Notes under the pieces: generated by a model
What the model was told of the DNA's origin: nothing
Seen by the model: only the letters and a program-made list of their open reading frames with translations
The model's database searches: none
NCBI RefSeq assembly: GCF_001552735.1
Contig: NZ_BCRT01000021.1
Location: 186,001 to 250,000 of the forward strand
Direction of reading: 5' to 3'
DNA length: 64,000 nt
Source: Sanguibacter suarezii NBRC 16159
GTDB taxonomy: Bacteria > Actinomycetota > Actinomycetes > Actinomycetales > Cellulomonadaceae
Shown here: positions 1 to 10,432 of the stretch, piece after piece
Layout: each line of letters opens with the position of its first letter
Position numbering within the stretch: the first letter of the stretch is position 1
Program-made: the position numbers and the translations under genes

Positions 1-864
1 GGCGGTCCACACGATGGTGTCGGAGTCGAACTCCACACCCGTGGAGGTCACGACGTGACCGTCGACGCAGGAGGAGAGGAAGGTGGAGAGGTGGAACTCG
101 ATGCCACGCTTCTTCATCTCTGACAAGGCGTAGTTCGCCATCTCGAGGGTGAGCTCGGGCAGGATGCGGTCCGAGCCCTCGATCATGACGAAGCGCAGGT
201 CGGACTGGTCGACGCCGGGGAGGTTCTTGACTGCCGCGCGGGCCATGTCCTCGGTCTCGGCGAGCGCCTCGATGCCGGCGAACCCGCCACCGACGAAGGT
301 GAAGGTGAGCATCCGCTTGCGCAGGTCCGGGTCCCAGGTGGAGCTGGCGAGGTTGATCCGGTTGAGGATCTGGTTGCGCACGGCAACCGCTTCCTCGACG
401 TTCTTGAAGCCGATGGCCTGCTCGGCCAGTCCCGGGATCGGCAGGGTGCGGGCCACGGAGCCGAGTCCGACGACGAGGTGGTCGTAGGTGATCTCGTAGG
501 GGTCGCCCTCTTCGGGGGTGATCTCGATCTTGCGCTCACGGTGGGTGATCTTGGTGACCTTGCCCTGCAGGGTGTCCACGTGCTTGAGGGCACGGCGGTG
601 CGGGGCGACGACGTCGCGGTCGGTGATCGATCCGGCAGCGACCTCCGGCAGGAACGGGGCGTAGGTCATGTACGGGCGCGGGTCGACGACGACGATCGCC
701 GCGTCGCGGCGCCCGAGACGCTTGCGCAGGCGGCGCGCGGAGTACAGACCGACGGACCCACCACCGAGCACGACGATGCGCGGGACCTTGCGCGGTCGGG
801 GCGCGATGGCCGCCGCTGAGGAATTCTGGGCAGGCGTATCCGAGGTCAGGTCAGTCTGAGGCAT
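1..864 (-). CDS. ndh: Type II NADH dehydrogenase (NDH-2 family), C-terminus cut by window edge
   Basis: FAD-dependent oxidoreductase that passes electrons from NADH to quinone at the inner face of the membrane without pumping protons. The first 288 residues are present; the reading frame runs open to base 1, so the C-terminal membrane-association part lies outside. Two Rossmann signatures are visible: VVLGGGSVGLYSARRL at about residues 27-42 for FAD, and FVGGGFAGIEALAE at about 188-201 for NADH. The YAPFLPEV and HLVVGLGS segments are typical of NDH-2. The start is the ATG at 862-864. It lies downstream of ppx on the same strand with a 171-base gap, so it may have its own promoter. Other pyridine nucleotide-disulphide oxidoreductases are possible, but the motif spacing favours NDH-2. 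Confidence 0.85.
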   Translation of the reverse strand, partial: MPQTDLTSDTPAQNSSAAAIAPRPRKVPRIVVLGGGSVGLYSARRLRKRLGRRDAAIVVVDPRPYMTYAPFLPEVAAGSITDRDVVAPHRRALKHVDTLQGKVTKITHRERKIEITPEEGDPYEITYDHLVVGLGSVARTLPIPGLAEQAIGFKNVEEAVAVRNQILNRINLASSTWDPDLRKRMLTFTFVGGGFAGIEALAETEDMARAAVKNLPGVDQSDLRFVMIEGSDRILPELTLEMANYALSEMKKRGIEFHLSTFLSSCVDGHVVTSTGVEFDSDTIVWTA

Positions 865-1035
865 ACCTTCATCATATTGCGGGGTGTCAGATCCCGCGAA
901 GCCCGCGGGCGTGATCCGTGGCACAGTGCCCGCACAGGGCGGCTCTGCGCCGCCCAACACCGCCCTGACCTGGACTCTTACGGCCATTTCGCCGTACGCG
1001 GACGAGCCGACCGGTGGAGCTTCCACCGCCGCCCG

Positions 1036-2076
1036 TCAGGCCAGGCTCCAGGCGATCCCGTCGAGGATGTCGTGCTCGCTGGTGACCACCGCGCTCAGCT
1101 CGCCGCCGTCGGCGGCGACGTCAGCGGCGACGCGCGCGACGACCTCGGACCACACCAGAGCCCCGGCGGCGATGACGTCCACCCGGCCCGGGTGCATGAA
1201 GCCCAACGACGCGCGCTCCTCTCGCGGTCGGGCGATGAGGTCCTGGCAGGCCGCGAGGGTCGCCGTCGTGGGCAGGACCGCGCCGTTGATGGCGTTGCGG
1301 TCATAGCGCTCCAGGCCGAGCGCGTGGGCGGTCACGGTGGTGACCGTCCCGGCCAGGCCGACCAGGGTCCGCGTGCGACCGAGCGGCACGTCCTGCGCTG
1401 CGACGTCGAGCGCGCTGCGCACGTCGGCGCGCGCAGCCGCGACCTGCTCCGGGGTGGGCGGGTCGGTGACCAGGTGGCGCTCGGTCATGCGCACGCAGCC
1501 GACGTCCATGGAGTAGGCGCGCTCTGGCGAGTCCTGGCCCAGGACCAGCTCGGTGGACCCGCCACCGAGGTCGACGACGAGGTACGGCCCCGGGTGACCG
1601 GCCGCCAGCACGCTCGTGGCCCCGCGGAAGGACAGCGCGGCTTCTTCGTCGCCGGAGACCACCTCAGGCTCGACGCCGATGGCGGCCCGGACGCCGTCGA
1701 CGAAGTCCTGACGGTTCTGCGCGTCCCGCGTCGCCGACGTCGCGACGAAACGGATGCGCTCGGCTCCCAGGTCGCGGCAGATCTGCCCGTAGCGCGAGGT
1801 CGCGTCCAAGGTCCGGGCGAGCGCCTCGGGTGCCAGCCGCCCGGTCTTGTCCACGCCCTGCCCCAGCCGCACGACCTCCATGAGCCGGGTGACGTCGGTG
1901 AGCGTGCCCGCCGCCGGGTCCAGGTCCGCCACGAGCAGGCGGATCGAGTTGGTCCCGCAGTCGATCGCGGCTACTCGCACGCTGCCGGGTGCGGGCGGCG
2001 GAGCAGACGAGGGTGCGGAACTGAGGGCTGGGGCACCGGTCGCGGTCACAGGCGAGGAGGGGGAAGCCGAAGTCAT
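1036..2076 (-). CDS. ppx: Exopolyphosphatase / pppGpp phosphohydrolase (Ppx/GppA family)
   Basis: Hydrolyses terminal phosphate from inorganic polyphosphate and, in some members, converts pppGpp to ppGpp. It belongs to the ASKHA fold. The phosphate-1 motif is AAIDCGTNSIRLLVAD near residue 37 and the phosphate-2 motif is VVDLGGGSTELVLG near 165. The length of 346 residues suits the short actinobacterial Ppx. The frame stays open 11 codons further upstream, but the ATG at 2074-2076 has an AGAGGTGG sequence about 15 bases upstream, so I start there. The first 30 or so residues are Ala/Ser/Pro-rich and probably disordered. It follows DUF501, ftsB and eno, the order usual in actinobacteria. Confidence 0.9.
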   Translation of the reverse strand: MTSASPSSPVTATGAPALSSAPSSAPPPAPGSVRVAAIDCGTNSIRLLVADLDPAAGTLTDVTRLMEVVRLGQGVDKTGRLAPEALARTLDATSRYGQICRDLGAERIRFVATSATRDAQNRQDFVDGVRAAIGVEPEVVSGDEEAALSFRGATSVLAAGHPGPYLVVDLGGGSTELVLGQDSPERAYSMDVGCVRMTERHLVTDPPTPEQVAAARADVRSALDVAAQDVPLGRTRTLVGLAGTVTTVTAHALGLERYDRNAINGAVLPTTATLAACQDLIARPREERASLGFMHPGRVDVIAAGALVWSEVVARVAADVAADGGELSAVVTSEHDILDGIAWSLA

Positions 2077-2173
2077 GGCACTAGCCTGCCACCTCTGGGG
2101 ACCTGCCATCCACGCGCTGCCGGTCGCGGGCCGCAGTCACAACCGGCGCAGCCGACGGCGCGCCCGGCGTGCT

Positions 2174-2695
2174 TCAGCAGGTGCAGCGGTCCGGACGCCA
2201 GGTGTCCTTGATGAGCTCGAGAGCCTCGTCGCCGAGCGGGTTGACCCCCGGGCCGGCCGCGAGGGCGTGGCCGACGAGGACGTGCAGGCACTTGACCCGG
2301 GTGGGCATGCCGCCAGCGGAGATCCCGGCGATCTCGTCGACGTGACCGAGGGCCTCACGCTGGGCGAGGTAGTGCTCGTGGGCACGCTGGTACGCGGCAG
2401 CGAGCTCGGTGTCCTCGAGCAGACGCTCGGACATCTCACGCATCACACCGTTCGCCTCGAGGGTGCTCGCGGCAGCGACGGCGCCCGGGCTGGTGAGGTA
2501 GTACGTCGTGGGGAAGGGCGTGCCGTCGTCGAGCCGCGGCGCCGTGCGCACCACGAGCGGACGACCGCACACGCACCGCGCCGCGATGCCCACGACCCCT
2601 CGGGGCGGCCGGCCGAGCTGCTCGGCGAGGACCTCGATGTCACCGTCGGTCACGGCGGCAGGGTCAGGTACGACGGCGGGGGCCGGGTCAGTCAC
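2174..2695 (-). CDS. DUF501 family protein
   Basis: A 173-residue protein of the DUF501 family, found in actinobacteria next to ftsB and ppx; its biochemical role is unknown. The sequence shows the family's GRPPRGVVGIAARCVCGRP segment with two cysteines (CVC), a TYYLTSP stretch, and a C-terminal WRPDRCTC ending with further cysteines. This suggests a metal-binding or redox-sensitive site, but that is inference. The start is the GTG at 2693-2695, preceded by GGAAGAG. It sits 79 bases after ftsB and about 100 bases before ppx on the same strand. Confidence 0.85.
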   Translation of the reverse strand: MTDPAPAVVPDPAAVTDGDIEVLAEQLGRPPRGVVGIAARCVCGRPLVVRTAPRLDDGTPFPTTYYLTSPGAVAAASTLEANGVMREMSERLLEDTELAAAYQRAHEHYLAQREALGHVDEIAGISAGGMPTRVKCLHVLVGHALAAGPGVNPLGDEALELIKDTWRPDRCTC

Positions 2696-2774
2696 GGAGC
2701 TCTTCCAATCATGGGGCGGGCAGGTTCGCTGCCCTATTGTCTCCTGCCTCCAGGGCGCCGTGCACGCACCGAGG

Positions 2775-3446
2775 TCAGGACGCGTTGCCGGCGATCTGGA
2801 CGGACTCCCACACGGTGGAGTACCACGGCTGGGAGGCGGTGAGCCCGGTCGTCACGGCGCCGTCGGTGATGGGTTCGTTCGCGTCCACCACGGGTGCCTC
2901 GACGACGGAGTCCGGGTCGATCACCCGGTAGGGAGTCTCACCGGGGAACACGAAGGTCAGCCGTTCACGCGCCTGGGCGATCACGTACTTGGGGTCCTGC
3001 CAACGGTTGCGCTCGTTCTCCAGCTCGGCGTTGGAGGCCTGGATGGCGGCGAGCTCGGCGGCGAGCAGCTGGTTGTCGGTGCGCTGCTTCCCGTACTGCA
3101 GGGCGGTGGGCATGATGAGGATGAACCCCATGAGCGTCACGAGCAGCAGGACGGCCGCGCGGACGGTGAAGATCCGCATCCACCCGGTGGGGCGGGGCGC
3201 CGGCTGCGGGCGACGGTTCGACGTCGCGCGCGGCGCTCCCCCACGCGGGGTCGCCGACGAGCGGGCACCGCCGGCAGACGTCGCACCGGACCTCGAGCCC
3301 GAGGAGCCTGCTGACCTCCCCGTGGGGCGCGGCACGGATGGGGTGTCCCCGGTCCGCGGGGTGCGGTCTCCACGACGTCCCGACGAGCGCGCGCCGGAGC
3401 CGCCGCCGGACGGGCGGGGTGGGGGCGGACGGGAGGCGGGAGGCAC
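2775..3446 (-). CDS. ftsB: FtsB/DivIC-type septum formation initiator
   Basis: Bitopic cell-division protein that acts with FtsL and FtsQ. A long Pro/Arg/Gly/Ser-rich cytoplasmic N-terminus of about 90 residues is followed by one membrane helix (VRAAVLLLVTLMGFILIMP). Next comes a coiled coil (the KQRTDNQLLAAELAAIQ stretch, then SNAELENERNRW) and the conserved DPKYVIAQARERLTFVFPGE box. The frame is open back to a GTG at 3515, but that region overlaps the eno terminator hairpin. The GTG at 3444-3446 has a GGAGG about 12 bases upstream and is the better start, giving 223 residues. The long basic N-terminus is common in actinobacterial homologues. Confidence 0.87.
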   Translation of the reverse strand: MPPASRPPPPRPSGGGSGARSSGRRGDRTPRTGDTPSVPRPTGRSAGSSGSRSGATSAGGARSSATPRGGAPRATSNRRPQPAPRPTGWMRIFTVRAAVLLLVTLMGFILIMPTALQYGKQRTDNQLLAAELAAIQASNAELENERNRWQDPKYVIAQARERLTFVFPGETPYRVIDPDSVVEAPVVDANEPITDGAVTTGLTASQPWYSTVWESVQIAGNAS

Positions 3447-3514
3447 CTGGCGATTGTCCCTCCGCCCCGATGACGATCGAGGCAGCGACGCGCCGCCTCC
3501 ACACCCCTCACACA

Positions 3515-3554
3515 CACGAGCGCCCGACGGACCGTGGTCCGTCGGGCGCTCGTG
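3515..3554 (-). terminator. Intrinsic terminator-like hairpin after eno
   Basis: A perfect 19-bp inverted repeat: CACGAGCGCCCGACGGACC at 3515-3533 and its reverse complement at 3536-3554, separated by only two bases. It starts 35 bases after the eno stop codon in the direction of eno transcription and lies just ahead of ftsB. No T-run follows, which is usual for high-GC terminators. Its position argues against the most upstream possible ftsB start. Confidence 0.75.
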
Positions 3555-3588
3555 GCTGTCAGCTCTCAGCCGACGTGGTGCTCAGCGA

Positions 3589-4974
<1,386 letters not shown>

Positions 4975-5024
4975 TCACCTGGCCGGCTGCCAGGCCCCGG
5001 ATCCCGCGGGTGGTGGCGCGTCGG

Positions 5025-6839
5025 TCAGTAGGCGCCCTTGTGGGCGACGATCGCCTTGGCCGTCTTGGCCAGGATGACGAAGTCGCTGAACACCGTCCAG
5101 TTCTCGGTGTAGAAGACGTCCTTGCGCAGCCCCACCCGCCATTCCAGGTCAGACCGGCCGCTGACCTGCCACAGCCCGGTGATCCCGGGCTTGACGAGCA
5201 GACGCCGGGCGGCGTGGCCGTCGTACTGGGCGACCTCCCCCGGCAGCTGGGGACGCGGGCCCACGAGGGCCATGTCCCCGCGCAGGACGTTGAAGAACTG
5301 CGGGAGCTCGTCGATGCTGTAGCGGCGCATGTACCGACCGATGGTGGTGACCCGCGGGTCGTCGCGCATCTTGAACAGCGGGCCGCCCGCCTCGTTCTGG
5401 TCGGCCAGGGACGCGACCTCGGCGTCGGCGCCGGGCCGCATCGAGCGGAACTTGTACATCTGGAAAGGCTGCCCGTCCCGGCCGATGCGCTCCTGGCGGT
5501 AGAGCACCGTCCCGGGGCTGGTCACCTTGACGGCCACCGCGATGAGCAGGAGCGGGACGGACAGCACGATGACCGCGGCGAGAGCGAGCAGCCAGTCGAT
5601 GACGGACTTGGCGAGGTACTTGCCGCCGCTGAACGTCGGTGCGTCGATGTGCACGAGGGACAGGCCCTCGGCCGGGCTGACCAGCACCCGCGGTCCCGCC
5701 ACGTCGATGAGCCCGGGGACCACGATCATCTCGGTCCCGGTGGTCTCCAGCTCCCAGCCGAGGTTGCGCACCACCGTCGAGGTCAGCGAGTCGCAGCCGC
5801 CGACAGCGACGCTCCTGGCACCGGTCTGGCGCACGGCCGAGGGGACGTCGAGCACGTCGCCGAGGACGGGGACGCCTTCGATGACGGTCCCCGGCTCTCG
5901 GTCACCGTCGGGGATGCACGCACCCACGACGACGTACCCGGCCTGGGGGTTGGCCTGCAGCTCGCAGATGAGGTCGTGCACCCCGGCGCGTGACCCAGCG
6001 ACGATCAGCGGCGAGAGGCAGTCGCCGCTGCTGCGCTGTCCTTGGAGCCACCGCCGGCCGAGGAACCGTCCACCGAGCAGCAGCGCGACGCCGACCGGGA
6101 GGGCGACGGCGACGTATCCGCGGGCGAGGTCGAACCGCAGCAGGTAGGACGCGCCGGCCACCACCGCGAAGAACTTCCAGGTGGCCTGGAACACCCTGCG
6201 GTACTCGGTCACCCCGACCCCGACGATGCGCAGGTCACGGGAGCGCTCCATGGCCAGCGCGATGAGCCAGCCGGGGAAGAGCAGCACGGAGATGAGGACG
6301 TAGGCCATCGTCGGGCGCACCACGCCGCCGCCCGGGAACCCCAGGGCGAAGCGCACGACGAAGGCGACGGTCAGCGCGACGGCGACGAGCACCGCGTCCA
6401 CGACGATCAGCCGGGTCTGCACGGTCCGGGTCCACGGCGCGACCGCGGCCGCGACGACGTGCTTCATGGGGGTGGCGCGGACCGACCGCTTCATCGGGGT
6501 GGGGCGCAGCGAGCGCTGGATCGGGATGGCGCCGCTGTCCGGGCTGTTGGAGTCGCTGTGGCGCGCCTTGGAGGGTGAGGCGACGGGAGGCGGCGCGGCA
6601 GCCTGGGCGGTCGCGGTCGCCGGCGTCGGCATTGGCGAAGCGGCTGTCGCGGCTGCGGGCGAGCTGGTCTCGGGCGCCTCCGGTGCCACGGCGGACGAGA
6701 CGGACGAGACGGACGAGACGGACGGTGACGGTGCCAGCAGGGAGACGGGCGCGGTCGCGCCCGACGCACGAATCAGGGACGTCGTCTTCGAGGACGAGCC
6801 GGCCGGCAGTCGCGGCCACAACGCATGGGTCATCCTCAT
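5025..6839 (-). CDS. Initiating polyprenyl-phosphate glycosyl-1-phosphate transferase (WbaP/CpsE type)
   Basis: Membrane enzyme that loads the first sugar-1-phosphate from a nucleotide sugar onto undecaprenyl phosphate, starting assembly of a repeat unit. An Ala/Ser/Pro-rich, probably disordered N-terminus of about 130 residues is followed by four or five membrane helices, a CoA-binding-like domain, and the C-terminal bacterial sugar transferase domain. The latter shows YRQERIGRDGQPFQMYKFRSM, SIDELPQFFNVLRGDMALVGPRP and PGITGLWQVSGRSDLEW. Two in-frame ATGs (6839 and 6833) are possible starts. The gene stands alone between eno and pntB, away from the main glycan region, which it probably serves. 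A 9-bp tandem repeat near the 5' end encodes Val-Ser-Ser three times. Confidence 0.9.
   Translation of the reverse strand: MRMTHALWPRLPAGSSSKTTSLIRASGATAPVSLLAPSPSVSSVSSVSSAVAPEAPETSSPAAATAASPMPTPATATAQAAAPPPVASPSKARHSDSNSPDSGAIPIQRSLRPTPMKRSVRATPMKHVVAAAVAPWTRTVQTRLIVVDAVLVAVALTVAFVVRFALGFPGGGVVRPTMAYVLISVLLFPGWLIALAMERSRDLRIVGVGVTEYRRVFQATWKFFAVVAGASYLLRFDLARGYVAVALPVGVALLLGGRFLGRRWLQGQRSSGDCLSPLIVAGSRAGVHDLICELQANPQAGYVVVGACIPDGDREPGTVIEGVPVLGDVLDVPSAVRQTGARSVAVGGCDSLTSTVVRNLGWELETTGTEMIVVPGLIDVAGPRVLVSPAEGLSLVHIDAPTFSGGKYLAKSVIDWLLALAAVIVLSVPLLLIAVAVKVTSPGTVLYRQERIGRDGQPFQMYKFRSMRPGADAEVASLADQNEAGGPLFKMRDDPRVTTIGRYMRRYSIDELPQFFNVLRGDMALVGPRPQLPGEVAQYDGHAARRLLVKPGITGLWQVSGRSDLEWRVGLRKDVFYTENWTVFSDFVILAKTAKAIVAHKGAY
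6693..6725. repeat. 9-bp in-frame tandem repeat in the sugar transferase N-terminus
   Basis: GGACGAGAC occurs three times in a row at 6693-6701, 6702-6710 and 6711-6719, followed by a partial copy. On the minus strand it encodes Val-Ser-Ser repeats in the low-complexity N-terminal part of the sugar transferase, so copy-number change would keep the frame. Confidence 0.85.
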
Positions 6840-7060
6840 CCTCGCTCGTCAACGCTCAGGGAGTCGGTCACGAGCCGATCGTAGGTATCTGCCCCGGGGG
6901 GGCTGCCACCCGTGGGAGCGTTGTTCATGCCAAGATCACCCCGCTCAAAAACAGCGGGTGAAATCCCTAGCCCTGCCGCTCACCCCTGCTCTCACCCCGG
7001 GCTCGGATGCCCCGGTGACCAGGGAACTGACGGCACGCGGAGAGCACGCAGACAGCACGA
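6840..7060. other. Intergenic stretch upstream of the sugar transferase
   Basis: Gap between the sugar transferase start and the pntB terminator. It should carry the promoter for the sugar transferase, but I see no convincing -35/-10 pair, no palindrome and no small gene. Confidence 0.4.
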
Positions 7061-7097
7061 CGCTGCCCGGTCCCCCTCGTCGGGGAACCGGGCAGCG
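7061..7097 (-). terminator. Terminator hairpin after the pntA-pntB operon
   Basis: A 15-bp stem with a single-base bulge: CGCTGCCCGGTCCCC at 7061-7075 pairs with 7082-7097, around a loop of about six bases. It lies 41 bases past the pntB stop in the direction of transcription. There is no T-run. Confidence 0.7.
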
Positions 7098-7137
7098 GGT
7101 GCTCGGTGGCGATGTCGCGGCGCCTCGCCGGGTGCGG

Positions 7138-8565
7138 TCAGCTGCGCTCGGCGCCGACCGGCTCGGCGGCGGCCAGGGCGCCGACGATGTCGTCCACCCG
7201 GGCCTTGGCGTCACCGAAGAGCATCGCGGTGTTCTCCTTGAAGAACAGCGGGTTCTGCACGCCCGCGTAGCCCGCGGCCATCGACCGCTTGAACACGATG
7301 ACCTGCTTGGCCTTCCACACCTCCAGCACCGGCATGCCGGCGATGGGCGAGCTCGGGTCGTCGAGGGCCGCCGGGTTGACGGTGTCGTTGGCGCCGATGA
7401 CGAGCACGACGTCGGTCTCGGCCAGGTCGTCGTTGATCTCGTCCATCTCCAGGACGATGTCGTAGGGCACCTTGGCCTCGGCGAGCAGCACGTTCATGTG
7501 CCCGGGCAGGCGACCGGCGACGGGGTGCACGCCGAAGCGGACGTCGACGCCCTGCGCCCGCAGCCGGGAGACGAGGTCGGCCACCGGGTACTGGGCCTTG
7601 GCCACAGCCATGCCGTACCCCGGGGTGATGACCACCGAGCGCGCCTCCCGCAGCATCTCGGCCACCTCGGCGGCCGTCGTCTCGCGGTGCTCGCCGTAGT
7701 CGGCGGCGTCGCCACCCGAGGCGGGCGCGCCCTCGTCAGACCCGAACCCGCCCAGGATGACGGAGACGAAGGACCGGTTCATGGCCTTGCACATGATGTA
7801 GGACAAGATCGCACCGGAGGAGCCCACGAGCGCACCGACGATGATGAGCAGGTTGTTGCTCAGCATGAAACCGGCCGCGGCCGCTGCCCACCCCGAGTAG
7901 GAGTTGAGCATCGAGACGACGACCGGCATGTCCCCGCCACCGATCGAGGCGACCAGGTGCCAGCCGATCGCGAGCGAGACGGCCGTGAGGAGCAGCAGCG
8001 GCAGGACCGCCGGGCTGGCCAGGAACCAGGCCATGAGCCCCGCGGTGGCGACGAGGCCGGCGAGGTTGAGCAGGTTGCGTCCGGGCAGCTTGAGCGGAGA
8101 GGACTTGATCCGCGCGGAGAGCTTGAGGAAGGCCACGATCGACCCGGTGAAGGTGATCGCACCGATGAAGATCCCGAGGAACACCTCGACGAGGTGGACG
8201 GAGTCGGCGTGCGTCTCGGTCAGGTAGGAGTTGAAGCCGACCAGCACCGCCGCCAGACCGACAAAGCTGTGCAGCATGGCGATCATCTCTGGCATCTGCG
8301 TCATCTCGACGCGGCGGGCCTGCCAGGTGCCGATCGAGGCGCCGATGAGGAAGACGAGCGCGATGAGCAGCGCGGTGACCAGGACGTGGCGCTCGGAGCC
8401 GTCGAGGCTGAGCGCAATCGTGGCAGCGAGAGCCAGCACCATGCCGGTCATGCCGAAGACGGCACCCCGGCGTGCGGTGGTCTGCTTGGACAGACCAGCC
8501 AGGCTGAGGACGAACAGGATGGCCGCGATGACGTACACGGCCTGCGCGAGGGAGGCGAGCGTCAT
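7138..8565 (-). CDS. pntB: NAD(P) transhydrogenase subunit beta
   Basis: Membrane and NADP(H)-binding subunit of the proton-translocating transhydrogenase, which uses the proton gradient to make NADPH from NADH. Its 475 residues hold about nine membrane helices (for example [13 protein letters not shown] and [19 protein letters not shown]). The C-terminal soluble domain carries [52 protein letters not shown] and [16 protein letters not shown], the NADP(H) site. The ATG at 8563-8565 lies one base after the pntA stop, so the two are co-translated and form one complex. Confidence 0.96.
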   Translation of the reverse strand: MTLASLAQAVYVIAAILFVLSLAGLSKQTTARRGAVFGMTGMVLALAATIALSLDGSERHVLVTALLIALVFLIGASIGTWQARRVEMTQMPEMIAMLHSFVGLAAVLVGFNSYLTETHADSVHLVEVFLGIFIGAITFTGSIVAFLKLSARIKSSPLKLPGRNLLNLAGLVATAGLMAWFLASPAVLPLLLLTAVSLAIGWHLVASIGGGDMPVVVSMLNSYSGWAAAAAGFMLSNNLLIIVGALVGSSGAILSYIMCKAMNRSFVSVILGGFGSDEGAPASGGDAADYGEHRETTAAEVAEMLREARSVVITPGYGMAVAKAQYPVADLVSRLRAQGVDVRFGVHPVAGRLPGHMNVLLAEAKVPYDIVLEMDEINDDLAETDVVLVIGANDTVNPAALDDPSSPIAGMPVLEVWKAKQVIVFKRSMAAGYAGVQNPLFFKENTAMLFGDAKARVDDIVGALAAAEPVGAERS

Positions 8566-8566
8566 G

Positions 8567-10126
8567 TCAGGCGTCCTTCCGGAACATGGAGATCATGCGG
8601 TAGGCCACGAGGAAGCCACCGAAGATGTTGATGCTCGCGACGGTTGCCGCGATGAAGGCGAGCGAGGTGACCCACCAGTTGTCGCTGCCGATCTGCAGCA
8701 GCGCGCCCACCAGGATGATCCCGGAGATGGCGTTGGTCTGTGCCATGAGCGGGGTGTGCAGGGAGTGGCTCACGTTGGAGATCACGTAGTAGCCGACGAA
8801 CACCGCGAGCACGAAGACGGTGAAGAAGCCGGTGAAGGCGGCCGGTGAGAAGGTGATCGCGAGGGCGAGCAGCACGGCAGCCAGACCGTAGCCGACGAGC
8901 TGACGCTGCCCCTTGCGGCGCGCCTCCTCCTTCTCCTGCTGAGCGCGCACGGCCGGGTCCACGACCGGGGCAGCCACGACGGCTGCGGCGGCCGGGGCGG
9001 CCGAGACCTGCACCGGCGGCGGGGGCCAGAGGATCTCCCCTGCCAGGGTGACCGTCATCCCGCGCTGGACGACGTCGTCCATGTCCAGGACGACCTGGCC
9101 GTCCGCGTTGGGGGTGAGCAGCTTCATGAGGTTGACGATGTTCGTGCCGAAGAGCTGCGAGGTGTGCTTGGGCAGCCGGCTCGTGAGGTCGGTGTAGCCG
9201 ATGATCGTCACACCGTTGTCGGTGACGATCTTGGCGCCGGGGACCGTGAGCTCGCAGTTCCCGCCGCCGGAGGCGGCGAGGTCCACGATGACGCTGCCCG
9301 GACGCATGGCCGCGACCATCTCGGCGGTGATGGTGCGGGGAGCAGAGCCGCGCACGAGCGCGGTCGTGATGATGATGTCCGCCTTGGCGCTCTCCTCGGC
9401 GTACATGACGGCGGTGAGGCGTTCCTGCTCGGCGGTCATCTCCTGGGCGTAGCCGTCCGAGGAGACCTCCTGCTGGGCGGCCTGAGCCTGGACGAACTGC
9501 GCGCCCATGGACTCGATCTGCTCGCCCGCCTCGGGGCGCACGTCGAAGGCCCGGACCTGGGCACCGAGGCTGCCGGCTGCACCGATCGCCGCGAGGCCGG
9601 CGACGCCGCCCCCGATGACGAAGACCTTGGCCGGGGCGGTCTTGCCCGCCGCGGTCACCTGGCCGGTGAACATGCCGCCGTAGGCCTCGGCGGCCTCGAC
9701 GACCGCGCGGTAGCCGGCCACGTTGGACATGGTGCTGAGCACGTCCAGGGCCTGCGCGCGGGAGATGCGCGGCACGGCGTCGAGGGCGAGGGCGCTGACG
9801 CCGCGCTCGGCGAAGGCGTCCACGAGCTCAGGGTGGGTGGCCGGGGCCATCATCGCCACGATGGTCGCGCCCGGGCGCAGCTGGGCGATCTGCTCGGGCT
9901 CAGGGGCGTTGACGCAGGTCACCACGTCGGCGCTCCAGGCCTCGGCGGCGTCTGCGACGCTCGCGCCGGCCTGGCGGTAGGCCGCGTCGGGGAAGCTCGC
10001 CTGGGCGCCGGCTCCCGCCTCGACGACGACGTCGTAGCCGAGCTTGACGAGCTGGGCCACGGTCGTGGGGGTCGCGGCTACCAGCCGCTCCCCGTCCCGG
10101 GTCTCCCGGGGGATGCCGATCCTCAT
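8567..10126 (-). CDS. pntA: NAD(P) transhydrogenase subunit alpha (fused alpha1-alpha2 form)
   Basis: NAD(H)-binding subunit of proton-translocating transhydrogenase. The N-terminal alanine-dehydrogenase-like part starts [20 protein letters not shown] and contains [20 protein letters not shown] (Rossmann). A Pro/Ala-rich linker near residues 375-415 joins it to three or four C-terminal membrane helices. The arrangement is the E. coli-like fused PntA, whereas mycobacteria split it into PntAA and PntAB. The ATG at 10124-10126 is preceded by GAGGAGA with 4-base spacing, which decides against the 35-codon upstream extension. It is 519 residues long and leads the two-gene pnt operon. Confidence 0.95.
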   Translation of the reverse strand: MRIGIPRETRDGERLVAATPTTVAQLVKLGYDVVVEAGAGAQASFPDAAYRQAGASVADAAEAWSADVVTCVNAPEPEQIAQLRPGATIVAMMAPATHPELVDAFAERGVSALALDAVPRISRAQALDVLSTMSNVAGYRAVVEAAEAYGGMFTGQVTAAGKTAPAKVFVIGGGVAGLAAIGAAGSLGAQVRAFDVRPEAGEQIESMGAQFVQAQAAQQEVSSDGYAQEMTAEQERLTAVMYAEESAKADIIITTALVRGSAPRTITAEMVAAMRPGSVIVDLAASGGGNCELTVPGAKIVTDNGVTIIGYTDLTSRLPKHTSQLFGTNIVNLMKLLTPNADGQVVLDMDDVVQRGMTVTLAGEILWPPPPVQVSAAPAAAAVVAAPVVDPAVRAQQEKEEARRKGQRQLVGYGLAAVLLALAITFSPAAFTGFFTVFVLAVFVGYYVISNVSHSLHTPLMAQTNAISGIILVGALLQIGSDNWWVTSLAFIAATVASINIFGGFLVAYRMISMFRKDA

Positions 10127-10432
10127 CGAGTCTCCTCGTTCGCTGTTCTTCCAGTGTCCACCCGGGCACCGACAGCCAGGATGGGAGTGCTGCGCTCGAT
10201 CATGTCGGCCCGCTGGACCGTACTGACCCATGATCGCGTACCCGGAACGCCTCCCGTCAGGACCAAAGCCTCACGGAGGGCCCGCTCCCGGAGTGCGACG
10301 CGCACGTCGCACCAGGCAGGACGGGTCATGGGACGAGTCGCCGACCAGGGACGCGAGAGACACCCTCTCACAAAAGGGAAGCGCTTTCCAGGCCGTCTTC
10401 CACACCGCCCTCACCACGGGCCAGCGCCCGGC
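10127..10432. other. Intergenic stretch upstream of pntA
   Basis: 306 bases between the pntA start and the end of the acyltransferase gene. Apart from the LacI-type palindrome at 10376-10389 I see no gene, hairpin or clear promoter. It must contain the pntA promoter and the end of the acyltransferase transcript. Confidence 0.5.
10376..10389. promoter_or_regulatory. LacI/CcpA-like operator palindrome
   Basis: A 14-bp palindrome GGGAAGCGCTTTCC with one mismatched pair and the AAGCGCTT core typical of LacI-family operators. It lies 250 bases upstream of pntA and 44 bases past the acyltransferase stop. No LacI-family gene is in the window, so the regulator would have to be encoded elsewhere. Confidence 0.4.

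Noticed and set aside
1-9. The same GGCGGTCCA at the first bases and near the end of the window
   Set aside because: Nine bases of common GC-rich sequence; no further similarity extends from it, so it is chance.
3447-3515. N-terminal extension of FtsB to the GTG at 3515
   Set aside because: The extension overlaps the eno terminator hairpin and has no ribosome site, while the GTG at 3446 does.
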